Assembly (NCBI RefSeq): GCF_029382225.1 | Contig: NZ_JARLTC010000014.1 | Coordinates: 1 to 64,000 of the forward strand | DNA: 64,000 nt | DNA from: Spongiactinospora sp. TRM90649 | Lineage (GTDB): Bacteria; Actinomycetota; Actinomycetes; Streptosporangiales; Streptosporangiaceae | Reading direction: 5' to 3' | Shown: positions 51,079 through 60,000 of the stretch, piece by piece | Numbering within the stretch: the first letter of the stretch is position 1 | Layout: every line of letters begins with the position of its first letter | Notes under the pieces: generated by a model | What the model saw: the letters and a program-made list of their open reading frames with translations, nothing else | Databases searched by the model: none | What the model was told of the DNA's origin: nothing | Position numbers and translations under genes: made by a program

Positions 51079-52800
51079 TCAATGGGACCGGCGCCGCCGT
51101 CGAAGGGCCGTCTGCCCCCACAAGGCCCCGAGAAACGCCAATACAGCGCCCAATACGACGGGCAGGCCGCGCATATCGACGCCGCCCCCCTCCGGTTCCG
51201 CGTCCTCCTCGAACGCCGTCGTCGTCAACCGTCTTGGCAGAGGCGGCGCCGTCGCCTCCCCACCCGGAGGCGCGACCACAGGCGGCGGCACGGCCTGCGC
51301 CCCACCCCCGGGCGGCGGCAACACCGGCACTTCGCCCCCCTGCACCGGCGGCGGCAGTTGCACTGGGGGCGGAGGCCCCACCACCCCAGGAGGCACCGGC
51401 ACAGTTCCACCCCCTGCCGCCCCGCCCCCCACCTCCGGATGCCCACTGCCACCCCCCGGCAAAACAGCCCCAGGCCGCCCCGCCCCCGCACGCCCACGGT
51501 CCCCGCCTGGCGAAACCGCTCCAGGCCGACCGGTATCCCCGCCACCGGAGCCCGCGTCACCCGGCCCCGCGCCGGGACGGCCGACACCGGCGCCGCTGCC
51601 GTCACCGGGGGCCGTTCCCGGACGGGCGAGTTCTCGTCTGGTGGAGGCCGGTCCCTGGCGTCCGGTTTCTCCCTTGCCAGAGGCGGCCCGCACCCGCCTG
51701 CCGTCCCTCTCGCCGCCTGCGGCGCGCGGCGGGAAGCCGTCGCGGGCCGCCTTCCGCCCGCCGGAGCGCGCGGGACCCGTCGGAGACACCGGGGCCGCCC
51801 CGAGGGTCCAGAGGCGCTGGATCATCGACGGCGGGACTTCCGCGCCGCCGTTCGCCGTGCCGTACGTCTGCCAGTGCGGTGCCAGGGTGTCGCCGGAAGG
51901 GGCCGCCTCGACGAGACGGTCACCGGCGAGGTCCACCGAGGTGGCGCTGGCCGTCCAGTGGTCCCCGCCGAGGCGCATGCTCGCGAGCGCCGTGAGCCGG
52001 ACCTCACGGGGCGCGTCGGCCCCGACCCATACGTTCACCGTCCGCCCAGCCCGCCCCACCGCCCCGAGCGCGCACTCATGCGGCACAACCCTTCGCGCCG
52101 CGCCCCTACCGGCCGCGTCGCCCGACTTCCGCACCCCGGTTGAGCCCAGCGACCGGCCGTCCGCGCCCCCCACGCGAGACGCACCCAGCGCGCCCATCCC
52201 ACTCCCCGCACCGACCGGCCGCGGCCTGCTCTCCGCACCGACCAGGTGCCCGGCGCCAGACGCCCGTGTCTGACGCCCCACCGAACCCGCCCGGTTCTCG
52301 GCACCCGCCGCCCCGGCCGCATCCCAGGCACCAGCCGGATTGAACCTGTCCTCCGCGGCCGTGCCCACCGGACCGGACGTCCCGTTCGCGGGGCCGGCCA
52401 GGTCCGGCCTGTCCTCCGCACCGGCGGGATCCGGGCTGGGCAGGGGCGTGCGGCAGTCGACGAAGACCGTGCCTGTCGGGGCGGCGGCCACAGATACTCG
52501 GACGTCGGCGGCCGGGCCGCGTAGTCCAAGGCGTAGCCAGCGGCCGGCTGGGGCGGGTGACGGGTCGGCCGACGTGGTGGCGGGCCAGGCCAGGCCTCCG
52601 AGGACGCCGCCGCCCGACGACGTGGCATGCCCGCCGGCCGTCGAGCCCAAGCCCGCGCCCAATGCCGAGTCGCGCGCCAATGGGGAAACACCCTCGGGCG
52701 CTGTTGGTCGCGATTCGCCCAGGACGGTTACGAATGCGACGCCGATTACGACACCCGCCAGTGCCGGTCCTACTACTCTTACCCCGCCACAAACACCCAC
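51079..52800 (-). CDS. large exported protein with low-complexity insert and C-terminal anchor
   Basis: The 573-residue protein starts with a signal-like segment (about 5-28). A beta-rich part follows (RWLRLGLRGPAADVRVSVAA, about 86-115), then a Gly/Ala/Arg low-complexity insert, then a second beta part (VNVWVGADAPREVRLTALAS, about 250-270). A long Gly/Pro region leads to a C-terminal membrane helix (LPVVLGAVLAFLGALWG) and a basic tail, as in wall-anchored proteins, though no LPxTG is present. The message may be leaderless, since a TAACGA box lies about six bases before the GTG. No function can be assigned. Confidence 0.62.
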   Translation of the reverse strand: MGVCGGVRVVGPALAGVVIGVAFVTVLGESRPTAPEGVSPLARDSALGAGLGSTAGGHATSSGGGVLGGLAWPATTSADPSPAPAGRWLRLGLRGPAADVRVSVAAAPTGTVFVDCRTPLPSPDPAGAEDRPDLAGPANGTSGPVGTAAEDRFNPAGAWDAAGAAGAENRAGSVGRQTRASGAGHLVGAESRPRPVGAGSGMGALGASRVGGADGRSLGSTGVRKSGDAAGRGAARRVVPHECALGAVGRAGRTVNVWVGADAPREVRLTALASMRLGGDHWTASATSVDLAGDRLVEAAPSGDTLAPHWQTYGTANGGAEVPPSMIQRLWTLGAAPVSPTGPARSGGRKAARDGFPPRAAGGERDGRRVRAASGKGETGRQGPASTRRELARPGTAPGDGSGAGVGRPGAGPGDAGSGGGDTGRPGAVSPGGDRGRAGAGRPGAVLPGGGSGHPEVGGGAAGGGTVPVPPGVVGPPPPVQLPPPVQGGEVPVLPPPGGGAQAVPPPVVAPPGGEATAPPLPRRLTTTAFEEDAEPEGGGVDMRGLPVVLGAVLAFLGALWGQTALRRRRRSH

Positions 52801-52830
52801 AGTAGTCGTTATGTCACTATGGGCCGATGC

Positions 52831-53223
52831 TCAATCCTCGCCGAGCAGCCCTTCCACCGCGTGGACGATCGGCAGGTCGGCGGGCAGCCAGGGAACGTCG
52901 TACAGTTCCCCCTTCCCCAGCCACCGGAGTTCCAGGTGCTCCTTCGGCTCGGGTACGCCCGCGACCACGCGGGCGAGCCAGACGCGGAGGACGTAGCCGT
53001 CCGCGAGGGGCCAGTCGCCGCCCACGCGACGGCCGGCCTCGATGAGGACGCCGAGTTCCTCATCGCACTCGCGGATCAGCGCATCGATTTCCGATTCGCC
53101 CGGATTGACCTTTCCGCCGGGAAACTCCCACCCGCCGTAAAGTTCCGGAGGCTCGGCACGCTGGGCGCTGAGCAGCTTTCCGCCGGAGACGATCGCGGCG
53201 CCGACCACAATCTGATCACCCAT
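52831..53223 (-). CDS. Nudix hydrolase, MutT-like
   Basis: The 130-residue enzyme has the Nudix box GGKVNPGESEIDALIRECDEELGV in the region of residues 37-60, with all acidic metal ligands in place (Gly-x5-Glu-x7-Arg-Glu-x2-Glu-Glu). The flanking GGWEFPGGK and WLGKGELYDVPWLP fit MutT-type 8-oxo-dGTP or related (d)NTP pyrophosphohydrolases. It may be a housekeeping neighbour rather than a part of the secretion locus that follows 14 nt away. Confidence 0.9.
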   Translation of the reverse strand: MGDQIVVGAAIVSGGKLLSAQRAEPPELYGGWEFPGGKVNPGESEIDALIRECDEELGVLIEAGRRVGGDWPLADGYVLRVWLARVVAGVPEPKEHLELRWLGKGELYDVPWLPADLPIVHAVEGLLGED

Positions 53224-53237
53224 GAAAAGTCATCATG

Positions 53238-54326
53238 TCACCCTTGCTCCAGCCGCTTTAGCTGTTCCTGGACGGCGGGGTTGTCAAGCGGCCGGGTGAA
53301 CCCCATTCGATTCGGGCGATTCATGTAAGTCGTCACCTTGATCGGCCCGCACAGCGTGCATCTGGCCTCGATCATCTTCCCCTTCGACACGATCATGCCG
53401 ACGTGCCCCGGGCGGTTCGGCCCCGTGCCCGGCCCCGCGTTGAAGAAGACCAGGTCACCGGGCTGTTCGTCGCCCTCGTCGATCCGGACGCCGAAAGGCC
53501 ACTGCACGAACGTGGTGCGCGGGATCGTCAGCCCCGCGTTGCGGTAGGCCATGTGGATGATGCCGGAGCAGTCGAACCCGTCGGGCCCCGTGCCGCCCCA
53601 GATGTACGGCTTTCCGCGCTGCGCCAGCGCGTAGTCGAGGATCTTCTTGACCACCTCGTTCGGCGCGGCGTCCACCATCGGCTGGTCGCACATCGGGTCG
53701 GCCTCTGGCGGGGTCTTCAGCTCGCCGTCCTTGGCGTAACGCTTGGCGATGTCGAGCACCTGGTCGACGTACCACCAGGCCCGGTTGTAGGTGAACAGCG
53801 CCCGGCGCAGGTCTTCCGGCGCCCCGTTGCGCTTCAGCATCCGGGCCGCGCCCAGGATCGCGTCGGCGGGGTTGTAGACGTCGGCCCAGCCGTCGCCGTC
53901 GCCGTCTGAGGCGTAGCCGTTGAACGTCGACGGGATCTTGATCTTCGCCTTACCGCCCCAGGTGCTGATCAGGAACTGCATCGGACCGGCCGCGCCCGCC
54001 GAGTTGGTACCGCTCTGCACGCCCGGCAGGCGCGAGCGGCCGTGGTTGGTCTCCCGCTTACCGACCCCCGCCAGGACGTTCCACTGCACGCCGATCTTCT
54101 TGCCGTGCTTCTCGTACAGCTCCAGGTACTCGTCGGGGATGTCGGAGGTCGCGGTCGGCGAGAGGTCGCCGGCGTCGGGGGCGACCTCCTCGCAGTCCGG
54201 CATCGTGCCGTTTCCGCCAAGGATCGACGGGAAGGTGCTCATCAGCATCGGCGCCATCACGAGCGTCAGCAGCACCAGGCCCGCCACGCCGACTAAGACG
54301 GCGCTCCGTACCCTGAATCCGCTCAT
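53238..54326 (-). CDS. transglycosylase-NlpC/P60 peptidoglycan hydrolase of the T4SS-like locus
   Basis: The 362-residue protein opens a path through the cell wall for the secretion apparatus. It has an N-terminal membrane helix (about 8-30) and a lytic transglycosylase domain (about 70-190). In this domain GKRETNHGRS carries the catalytic Glu, and a DGDGDGWADV loop resembles a Ca-binding site. An NlpC/P60 domain follows (about 225-345), with the Cys nucleophile in FDCSGI and His in PGHVGMI. This is the plan of TcpG/VirB1-like proteins. ATGA couples it to the VirB8-like gene. Confidence 0.9.
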   Translation of the reverse strand: MSGFRVRSAVLVGVAGLVLLTLVMAPMLMSTFPSILGGNGTMPDCEEVAPDAGDLSPTATSDIPDEYLELYEKHGKKIGVQWNVLAGVGKRETNHGRSRLPGVQSGTNSAGAAGPMQFLISTWGGKAKIKIPSTFNGYASDGDGDGWADVYNPADAILGAARMLKRNGAPEDLRRALFTYNRAWWYVDQVLDIAKRYAKDGELKTPPEADPMCDQPMVDAAPNEVVKKILDYALAQRGKPYIWGGTGPDGFDCSGIIHMAYRNAGLTIPRTTFVQWPFGVRIDEGDEQPGDLVFFNAGPGTGPNRPGHVGMIVSKGKMIEARCTLCGPIKVTTYMNRPNRMGFTRPLDNPAVQEQLKRLEQG

Positions 54327-54982
54327 CTCACCCCCTCCGGCACGCTGGCGGGGTCGCCCTCCTGGCCGTCGGTGGCGGGCTGCACGTCGTGCACCCGCCA
54401 GTCACCGCCGACCGGGACCAGCGTGACGGCGAAGTCCTCGCTGCTCTGCGATGGGACGTTCCGGACGGTGACCCGCCGGTTCGCGGTCACCACGAAGATC
54501 ACAGAGTTCTGGTCGACCTGCCGGATCGACTTGACGGTGGCCGTGCTCTCCGAGATCCGCTGCTCGGCCACGTTCTGCTCGATCATCCCCGGCGCGGCGA
54601 CGCCCCGGGCGAGGTAGGAGCCCAGCTCGGTGGTGGTGAAGTTCTTCAGCCGGTCTGCGTAGGCGTCCTGCTCCTCGTCGAAGCGGAACGTGCCGTACGC
54701 GGCGACGAAGCGCCGCGCCACGTCGGCCGTCGCGGCCAGCTCCTCCTTCGACATCGGCAGGTAGGAGTAGATGTCGAAGGGGGCGTTGCTGGCCGTGGCG
54801 AGCGGAGGGCGCGGCGTCGGCGCGGCCACGGGCCGGTCGTCGCCGCTCACGCCCGACTCGCGCGTGTCGTCCGGTGAGTCGTCCGGGCTCGGGCCCATGG
54901 TCAGGTAGATCCCGACCACCGCCAGCACGGCGACCAGCGCGACGAACACCAGCTTGCGCCGGTCACCGGCTATCTGCGGCAT
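54323..54982 (-). CDS. VirB8/TcpC-like component
   Basis: The 219-residue protein has one N-terminal membrane helix (about 10-28), a Pro/Asp-rich linker and an NTF2-like soluble domain (about 80-200). The last has AADVARRFVAAYGTF and VFVVTANRRVTVRN. This is the layout of VirB8 and of TcpC in clostridial conjugation. The assignment rests on topology and context rather than on conserved motifs. It is 2 nt after the TrbL-like gene and overlaps the wall-hydrolase gene in ATGA. Confidence 0.72.
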   Translation of the reverse strand: MPQIAGDRRKLVFVALVAVLAVVGIYLTMGPSPDDSPDDTRESGVSGDDRPVAAPTPRPPLATASNAPFDIYSYLPMSKEELAATADVARRFVAAYGTFRFDEEQDAYADRLKNFTTTELGSYLARGVAAPGMIEQNVAEQRISESTATVKSIRQVDQNSVIFVVTANRRVTVRNVPSQSSEDFAVTLVPVGGDWRVHDVQPATDGQEGDPASVPEGVR

Positions 54983-54984
54983 GC

Positions 54985-57486
54985 TCAGTCCTTGTCGGGC
55001 CCGGACGGCCGCAGCCAGAACGGCACCGGCGGTTCTTCACCCGAGCGTCCGCCGCCGCCCGACAGCCACAGCGGCGGAGGGCCGGAACGGCGTCCGCCGC
55101 CGTCGCCGCCCCTGGGCGCGGAGCCGCGGCCACCGGAGCCCGCCGAGGAACCGGAACGCCGGGTGGACCCGCCGCCTCCGCCGAACAGCCCCCCACCGGA
55201 GGACCCGGACGACGGCCTGCCGCCGGACGACCGGCCGCCCGACGAGGCGCCCGAGGAACGGCCCGAGCCGGAGGAACGCCCTCCGGATCCGCCGCCTCCG
55301 CCGAACAGCCCCCCACCGGAACGCCCGGAGGAACCTCCCGAGCTCGATCCGGCCGACCCGCCGCGCGCCCATCCGCCGCCGGACCTGCCGCCGAACCAGC
55401 CGCCGCCACGTCCAGAGCCGCCACCGGAACCGCCGCCCGAGCCGCCGGAGCCGCCCGAGCCACCGCCGCCCCCGGAGACCCTGGGAACACCACGGCCCGC
55501 GCCCGCCGTACTCGGTGCGCCACCGGCGCGACCGCCGCGAACCGGCGAACCGGCCGGGCGTGCGCCGGACAGGTTGAGCGGCGGCGCCGAGCCCGTGCGG
55601 GGCAACGTGGTGCGGGAGGCGCCCGTCTTACGCCGCGCCGCCGCGCCGTCGGCGTCGAGGGGCACCGGCTGCCCGGTCGCGGGCACACGCGCCCCGGACG
55701 GCGTGCCCGCCGCCCCGCCGTCCTCGCCGCGTACCTTGCCCTGCGCGACGGACGCCGCCGCCGCGGTGGCCGCGCCGCCGCCCGCCAGCGCGGCGGCCTG
55801 GATGAGCGGCTCGGCCTTGCGCATCCCCCAGCGCCCGACCCGGTACCCGGCGACCGGCGGCAGCGCGTTGGCCGCCCGCGACAGCGTGGGCGCGGACGCC
55901 GCCTCGCCCAGCATGCGGGTGGCCAGCGTATGCCCGTCCATCGAGGCGAACAGGTGCTGGAACGGCCTGCGGTAGAAGAACACGGCGATGGTGAGCAGCG
56001 CGATGAACAGGATCTGCATGCCCCACGGCATCGCGGTGGAGATGATCAGGGCGTAGCCGTACACGAGCACGCCGAGCACCAGCGCCAGCACGGCCTGCCG
56101 CAGCAGCGTGCCGATCACCATCTCCAGCCAGCGCAGCGCGATGATCCGCCCCGACCCCGGATGCACGCCGATCAGCAGGAAGACCGGCGCGAGGATCAGC
56201 AACAGCAGGAACCCGACCTTGAGCACCAGCAGCGACACCGCGACCAGGAAGATCAACAGCCCGGCGACCATCGCCGCGATCAGCGCGCCTAGCGCGATGC
56301 CCAGGCGGCTGGTCCAGTCCTGGCCGGTGAGCAGCGGGTAGATGGCGGTGCCCTGGAGCTTGTTGGCGACCTCCTCTTCGTACCGCTTCTGGTGCGCGGC
56401 GGGCGTCGGTTTCTCCCCCGCCGCCTGTTCCTGCCGGTCGAGCGCCTGGATGTCGAGCGCCAGCGCGCCGAAGTCCTTCACGACCGGGGCGTTGGGGTCG
56501 GCGGTGCCGAACATGCCCATCAGCCACGGTTTACAGACCAGCGTGGACCACAGCGCGTCGGCGTTCTGGTCGACTCCGGCGGTTCCGGCCTGGCCGTAAC
56601 CGCCGGCCGTGGGTTTCGCCTGGTCGCCGGTGGTGCCCTTCGGGGGCAGGCAGGAGGCCCCGCCCGCGCCGGGCAGCCCGGCGAACGCGCTGTTGACCAC
56701 CTCGGCGGTCTTGTCGGTGACCACCTTCCCGATGCCGGTGAAGTCGCCCGGGCGGCTGAAGAACCACACGGCGGCCACCACCGCGATGATCATCCAGATG
56801 ACGCCCTCGGCGGTGGTGGTCGCGCGTTTCCTGAGCAGGCCGTACCAGGCGAGCCAGATCGCGCCGATGATCACCAGCGGGCGGAGGTAGGGCCAGTACA
56901 TGGCGTTGGCCAGGTTGGTCACGACGTCGTCGACCACGTCTTTGATCGACTGGAGCGGGCCCTCGGTCGCGGCGGCCTGGTAGGTGGTGATGGTCAGCCG
57001 GTCGACGGCCTTGGCCAGGGTGAAGACCATGTTGGCCCAGGCGTTGCCGAGCACCGCGACGACGTCGTCGCAGCCGAGGTCGTGGGTGTGCCACGACAGG
57101 CCGGACATGCCGTACGTGGAGTAGTTGGTCTGGGGGCCCTGCGGAGTCTGCTGCTGGCCGGGAGGGGGCGGCGCGCCCGGTCCGCCGAGCGGCGCGGTGC
57201 CTTCGGGGGGCGGCGGCTGGAGCAGGCCGTCGACACCGCCGCCGACGATCTCGGGCGCGAGGTCGGGAGACAGGTCGCACAACGGCACCGCCGCCGAGAC
57301 CGGCTGCGGCGCGGCGACCGGCATCGCCAGCAGGCCCACGACCAGCATCAGCCCCACCGTGACGATCCGGCGCAGCCGAGACCGGCGGGACTTGGGTGCT
57401 GTCTTGTCGGACTTCTCGGAGTCTGCGCTACGCCGTCGCCTGCGGGCGAGGACGCCCAGCACCGGTCCCTGTGGGGGGCCACTCAT
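54985..57486 (-). CDS. VirB6/TrbL-like polytopic membrane protein
   Basis: The 833-residue protein has an N-terminal signal-like helix, an exported loop of about 120 residues and five or six membrane helices between about 225 and 520 (for example GVIWMIIAVVAAVWFF and VLALVLGVLVYGYALII). A Gly/Ser-rich tail of about 250 residues ends in Pro/Arg. The helix cluster followed by a disordered tail is the plan of TrbL/VirB6 and TcpH-type channel proteins. Its start overlaps the VirB4 stop in ATGA. The tail contains two identical 32-bp DNA repeats. Confidence 0.78.
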   Translation of the reverse strand: MSGPPQGPVLGVLARRRRRSADSEKSDKTAPKSRRSRLRRIVTVGLMLVVGLLAMPVAAPQPVSAAVPLCDLSPDLAPEIVGGGVDGLLQPPPPEGTAPLGGPGAPPPPGQQQTPQGPQTNYSTYGMSGLSWHTHDLGCDDVVAVLGNAWANMVFTLAKAVDRLTITTYQAAATEGPLQSIKDVVDDVVTNLANAMYWPYLRPLVIIGAIWLAWYGLLRKRATTTAEGVIWMIIAVVAAVWFFSRPGDFTGIGKVVTDKTAEVVNSAFAGLPGAGGASCLPPKGTTGDQAKPTAGGYGQAGTAGVDQNADALWSTLVCKPWLMGMFGTADPNAPVVKDFGALALDIQALDRQEQAAGEKPTPAAHQKRYEEEVANKLQGTAIYPLLTGQDWTSRLGIALGALIAAMVAGLLIFLVAVSLLVLKVGFLLLLILAPVFLLIGVHPGSGRIIALRWLEMVIGTLLRQAVLALVLGVLVYGYALIISTAMPWGMQILFIALLTIAVFFYRRPFQHLFASMDGHTLATRMLGEAASAPTLSRAANALPPVAGYRVGRWGMRKAEPLIQAAALAGGGAATAAAASVAQGKVRGEDGGAAGTPSGARVPATGQPVPLDADGAAARRKTGASRTTLPRTGSAPPLNLSGARPAGSPVRGGRAGGAPSTAGAGRGVPRVSGGGGGSGGSGGSGGGSGGGSGRGGGWFGGRSGGGWARGGSAGSSSGGSSGRSGGGLFGGGGGSGGRSSGSGRSSGASSGGRSSGGRPSSGSSGGGLFGGGGGSTRRSGSSAGSGGRGSAPRGGDGGGRRSGPPPLWLSGGGGRSGEEPPVPFWLRPSGPDKD
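55169..55320. repeat. identical 32-bp direct repeats 120 bp apart
   Basis: Positions 55169-55200 and 55289-55320 are identical over 32 bases and begin exactly 120 bp apart, so they are in frame. Both encode the GGGLFGGGGGS phrase in the Gly-rich tail of the VirB6/TrbL-like protein. Confidence 0.85.
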
Positions 57487-59969
57487 GACCGAACCTCCCG
57501 CGCCGCCGTCTCCGGCCTGCCGATTCCCCCAGGATCATTCCCGTTCTGACCGGGCTTATCGTGTGTCGGATTCGTGTCAAGCCAGCGCAACAGCTCTTCC
57601 GAGATCAGGTCCACCCCGATACGGCCCGCCCGGCCGTCCAGATCCCGGAAGACGCACTCGCCGTTGCCCAGCGAGCGCAGCACCGCCTTGTGCTCCTCCA
57701 GCGGCTCCACGCCGAGCAGGGACATGACGTGGTCCACCTCCACGCGCTCGGTCGAGCGGAACGCGAACACCGACGACAGGCAGTTGGTGACCTGCTCGTT
57801 CAGCAGGTCACCCGCGTTCTGCGAGACCAGGACCAGCGCCGTGTTGCGCGACCGGCCCATCCTGCTGACCTCGGGCACCAGCTTGGCGCCCTCCGGCGTG
57901 GACGTGATCGCCCACGCCTCGTCCAGGAAGATCGCCTTCGGCGAGCGGCGGTCGAGCCCGTTCATCAGCCGCCGGGCGAACTGGGAGACCAGGTAGAGCA
58001 ACGCCACGGACAGCCGCTGCTCGTAGGAGTAGTCGTCGCGGGCGGTCGTGACATCGGGCAGGGTGAGCCCGCCCAGCGTGAAGACGGTGGTCCAGCCCTC
58101 GCTGTCGATCTGGTCGCCGCCCGAGGGGTCGAAGCACAGCCGGGCCAGATGCATGTCCGACATCGAGTGCAGCACCGCGCCGAGGTTCTTCGACGCCGCG
58201 TCCTCGGCCTGCTCCAGGTAGTCCACGACCTTGCCCAGCGACGGATCCTCGCCGTTGGAGACGGCCGCCACCGCCTGGATCATGGCCGACTCGCGCTCCT
58301 CCGACATCCGGGGCAGCAGCAGCCGGAGCGTCTCCGTGGCCATGGTCTTCTTCGTCGCGATGTCGTCGCCGAACGAGAACGGGTCGAGCAGCCCAGGCGC
58401 GGCGGACCCGAGCGGGATGATCCTCGCCCGGCGTCCCCGGCTGCGCAACAGCGCCACCAGCGACTCGGCGTCACCCTTGGGGTCGATCACGGCGATCGTC
58501 ACCCCGCGCAGCGCCATCTGGTAGATCAGCAGCAGCGCCAGCGTGGTCTTGCCGCCGCCCGGCTCGCCGGTGATCGCGATCGCCGTCGGCCGGTTGCGGG
58601 CCGCCGCGACCAGCGGGTCGAAGTGCACGATGCTGCGCGCCCTGCCCACCGACTCGCCGATGTACGGCCCGGCCCAGCCCGCGCTGGTCTCGTCGATGCG
58701 GTCGCCGACGTCGACCGTCGCCACCGACATGCCTCCCGCGATGGTGCGCAGCGGCTGCCGCTGGGCGTAGGCGTTGACCCGCACCCGCTCGCCCGGCAGC
58801 GCCTCGCAGAACAGCGAGAACTGGTCGCCCGTGGAGTTGACGATGTCGATGCCCACGTCGCGGTAGTGCTCCACGACCGCCTCGACCCGCTGGACGCAGA
58901 TCTCCTCGGTCGGGGCGGAGACGATCAGCCGGTGCCAGCCGTACACGAAGGGCAGGCGCTCCTTGGTGATGCCGTGCTCCAGCATGCGCGCCGCGTCGAT
59001 CTGCTCGGCCAGCGCGATCGGCGCCTCCGCGCCCGCCTCGCGGATGTGGATGTCCATGTCACGGGCGTGCGCGAGCTTGCGGGCGACGTCCTTGCTGGCC
59101 TTCACCGGGGGGATCAGCCGCATCCGGCTGGACAGCTCCACCGGGAAGGGGAGCTGGTCGGCGAAGTGGCTCCACGGCTCGCCGTCCGGGAACGGCATCA
59201 GGTCGGGGAAGCGGGCGAACGACAGGTGGGCCACGTAGGAGTCGCCGGTGGTCTGCTCGATGCGCAGCAGCGACCTGCCGTTGTGGATCTGCCCCTCGAC
59301 CAGGGCCTCGATCTCGCCCCTCCCCCAGCGCCGCTTGGGGCTCGCCGACGGCGGCGGGTCGCCCAGCGCGCCGGTGGCCGCGTGCTGGAACAGCCAGGCG
59401 ATCTCGATGGAGGTGGCGTGCCTGGCGTACAGGGCGCTGGACGCCAGGGCCCGGCCCAGCCGCTCGGCCTGGTCGGTCCATTTGGCGATTTCGTTGTCCG
59501 GGACGTGGTCGTCGTCCAGGCCGAGCGCCTTCTCACTCCGCTGGTAGTAGCCGAAGAGCTGGGCCAGCACGCCGGTGCCGAGCTGCGCGCCACGCGGGCC
59601 GAGGCGGACGCCCAGGTAGACCTCCTTGCTCCAGAAGTCCTTGGCCCAGACGTGGCCGTACATCTCCTCCAGGTAGTCGCGCCAGCCGGGCCCCTCGTCG
59701 GAGGTGGCGTTCAGCGCCATCGCCCAGTCGGCGGCCGGGTAGGTGCGATGCGCGACCCGCAGGTGGACCTCGGCGTCCGACATCCGGATCGCGGCCAGCG
59801 CGATCGTGATGTTGGTGGCGAGCGCCTCGCGCTCCTCTGGCGTGACGAACTCGTAGTTCACGGTGGGCAGCCGGAAGTAGGCCCAGGCGGCCGAGTCGGT
59901 GAGCAGCACCCGATCGTCGAAGTATCTCACCGCGAGGCGGCTGCGTGCCCGCGAGGACCGGCCGCTCAT
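57483..59969 (-). CDS. VirB4-family ATPase
   Basis: The 828-residue ATPase powers assembly of, or transport through, the secretion channel. After an N-terminal domain with many aromatic residues comes the P-loop ITGEPGGGKTT (about residue 470) and the Walker B region AIFLDEAWAI (about 700). The C-terminal LVSQNAGDLL and SVFAFRS follow the VirB4/TraC pattern. No membrane helix is visible, so it should sit at the inner face. ATG 59969 is preferred over an upstream frame that only shadows the next gene. It overlaps the TrbL-like gene in ATGA. Confidence 0.9.
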   Translation of the reverse strand: MSGRSSRARSRLAVRYFDDRVLLTDSAAWAYFRLPTVNYEFVTPEEREALATNITIALAAIRMSDAEVHLRVAHRTYPAADWAMALNATSDEGPGWRDYLEEMYGHVWAKDFWSKEVYLGVRLGPRGAQLGTGVLAQLFGYYQRSEKALGLDDDHVPDNEIAKWTDQAERLGRALASSALYARHATSIEIAWLFQHAATGALGDPPPSASPKRRWGRGEIEALVEGQIHNGRSLLRIEQTTGDSYVAHLSFARFPDLMPFPDGEPWSHFADQLPFPVELSSRMRLIPPVKASKDVARKLAHARDMDIHIREAGAEAPIALAEQIDAARMLEHGITKERLPFVYGWHRLIVSAPTEEICVQRVEAVVEHYRDVGIDIVNSTGDQFSLFCEALPGERVRVNAYAQRQPLRTIAGGMSVATVDVGDRIDETSAGWAGPYIGESVGRARSIVHFDPLVAAARNRPTAIAITGEPGGGKTTLALLLIYQMALRGVTIAVIDPKGDAESLVALLRSRGRRARIIPLGSAAPGLLDPFSFGDDIATKKTMATETLRLLLPRMSEERESAMIQAVAAVSNGEDPSLGKVVDYLEQAEDAASKNLGAVLHSMSDMHLARLCFDPSGGDQIDSEGWTTVFTLGGLTLPDVTTARDDYSYEQRLSVALLYLVSQFARRLMNGLDRRSPKAIFLDEAWAITSTPEGAKLVPEVSRMGRSRNTALVLVSQNAGDLLNEQVTNCLSSVFAFRSTERVEVDHVMSLLGVEPLEEHKAVLRSLGNGECVFRDLDGRAGRIGVDLISEELLRWLDTNPTHDKPGQNGNDPGGIGRPETAAREVRS

Positions 59970-60000
59970 CTGCCGTCCGCCACCGCGATGCGTGCCACGG

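Noticed and set aside
50513..52273. 586-codon plus-strand proline-rich frame
   Set aside because: Antisense to the Pro/Gly-rich minus-strand genes; the minus strand has signal peptides, anchors and better starts.
54874..56292. 472-codon plus-strand frame
   Set aside because: Antisense to the Gly/Ser-rich tail and membrane region of the VirB6/TrbL-like gene.
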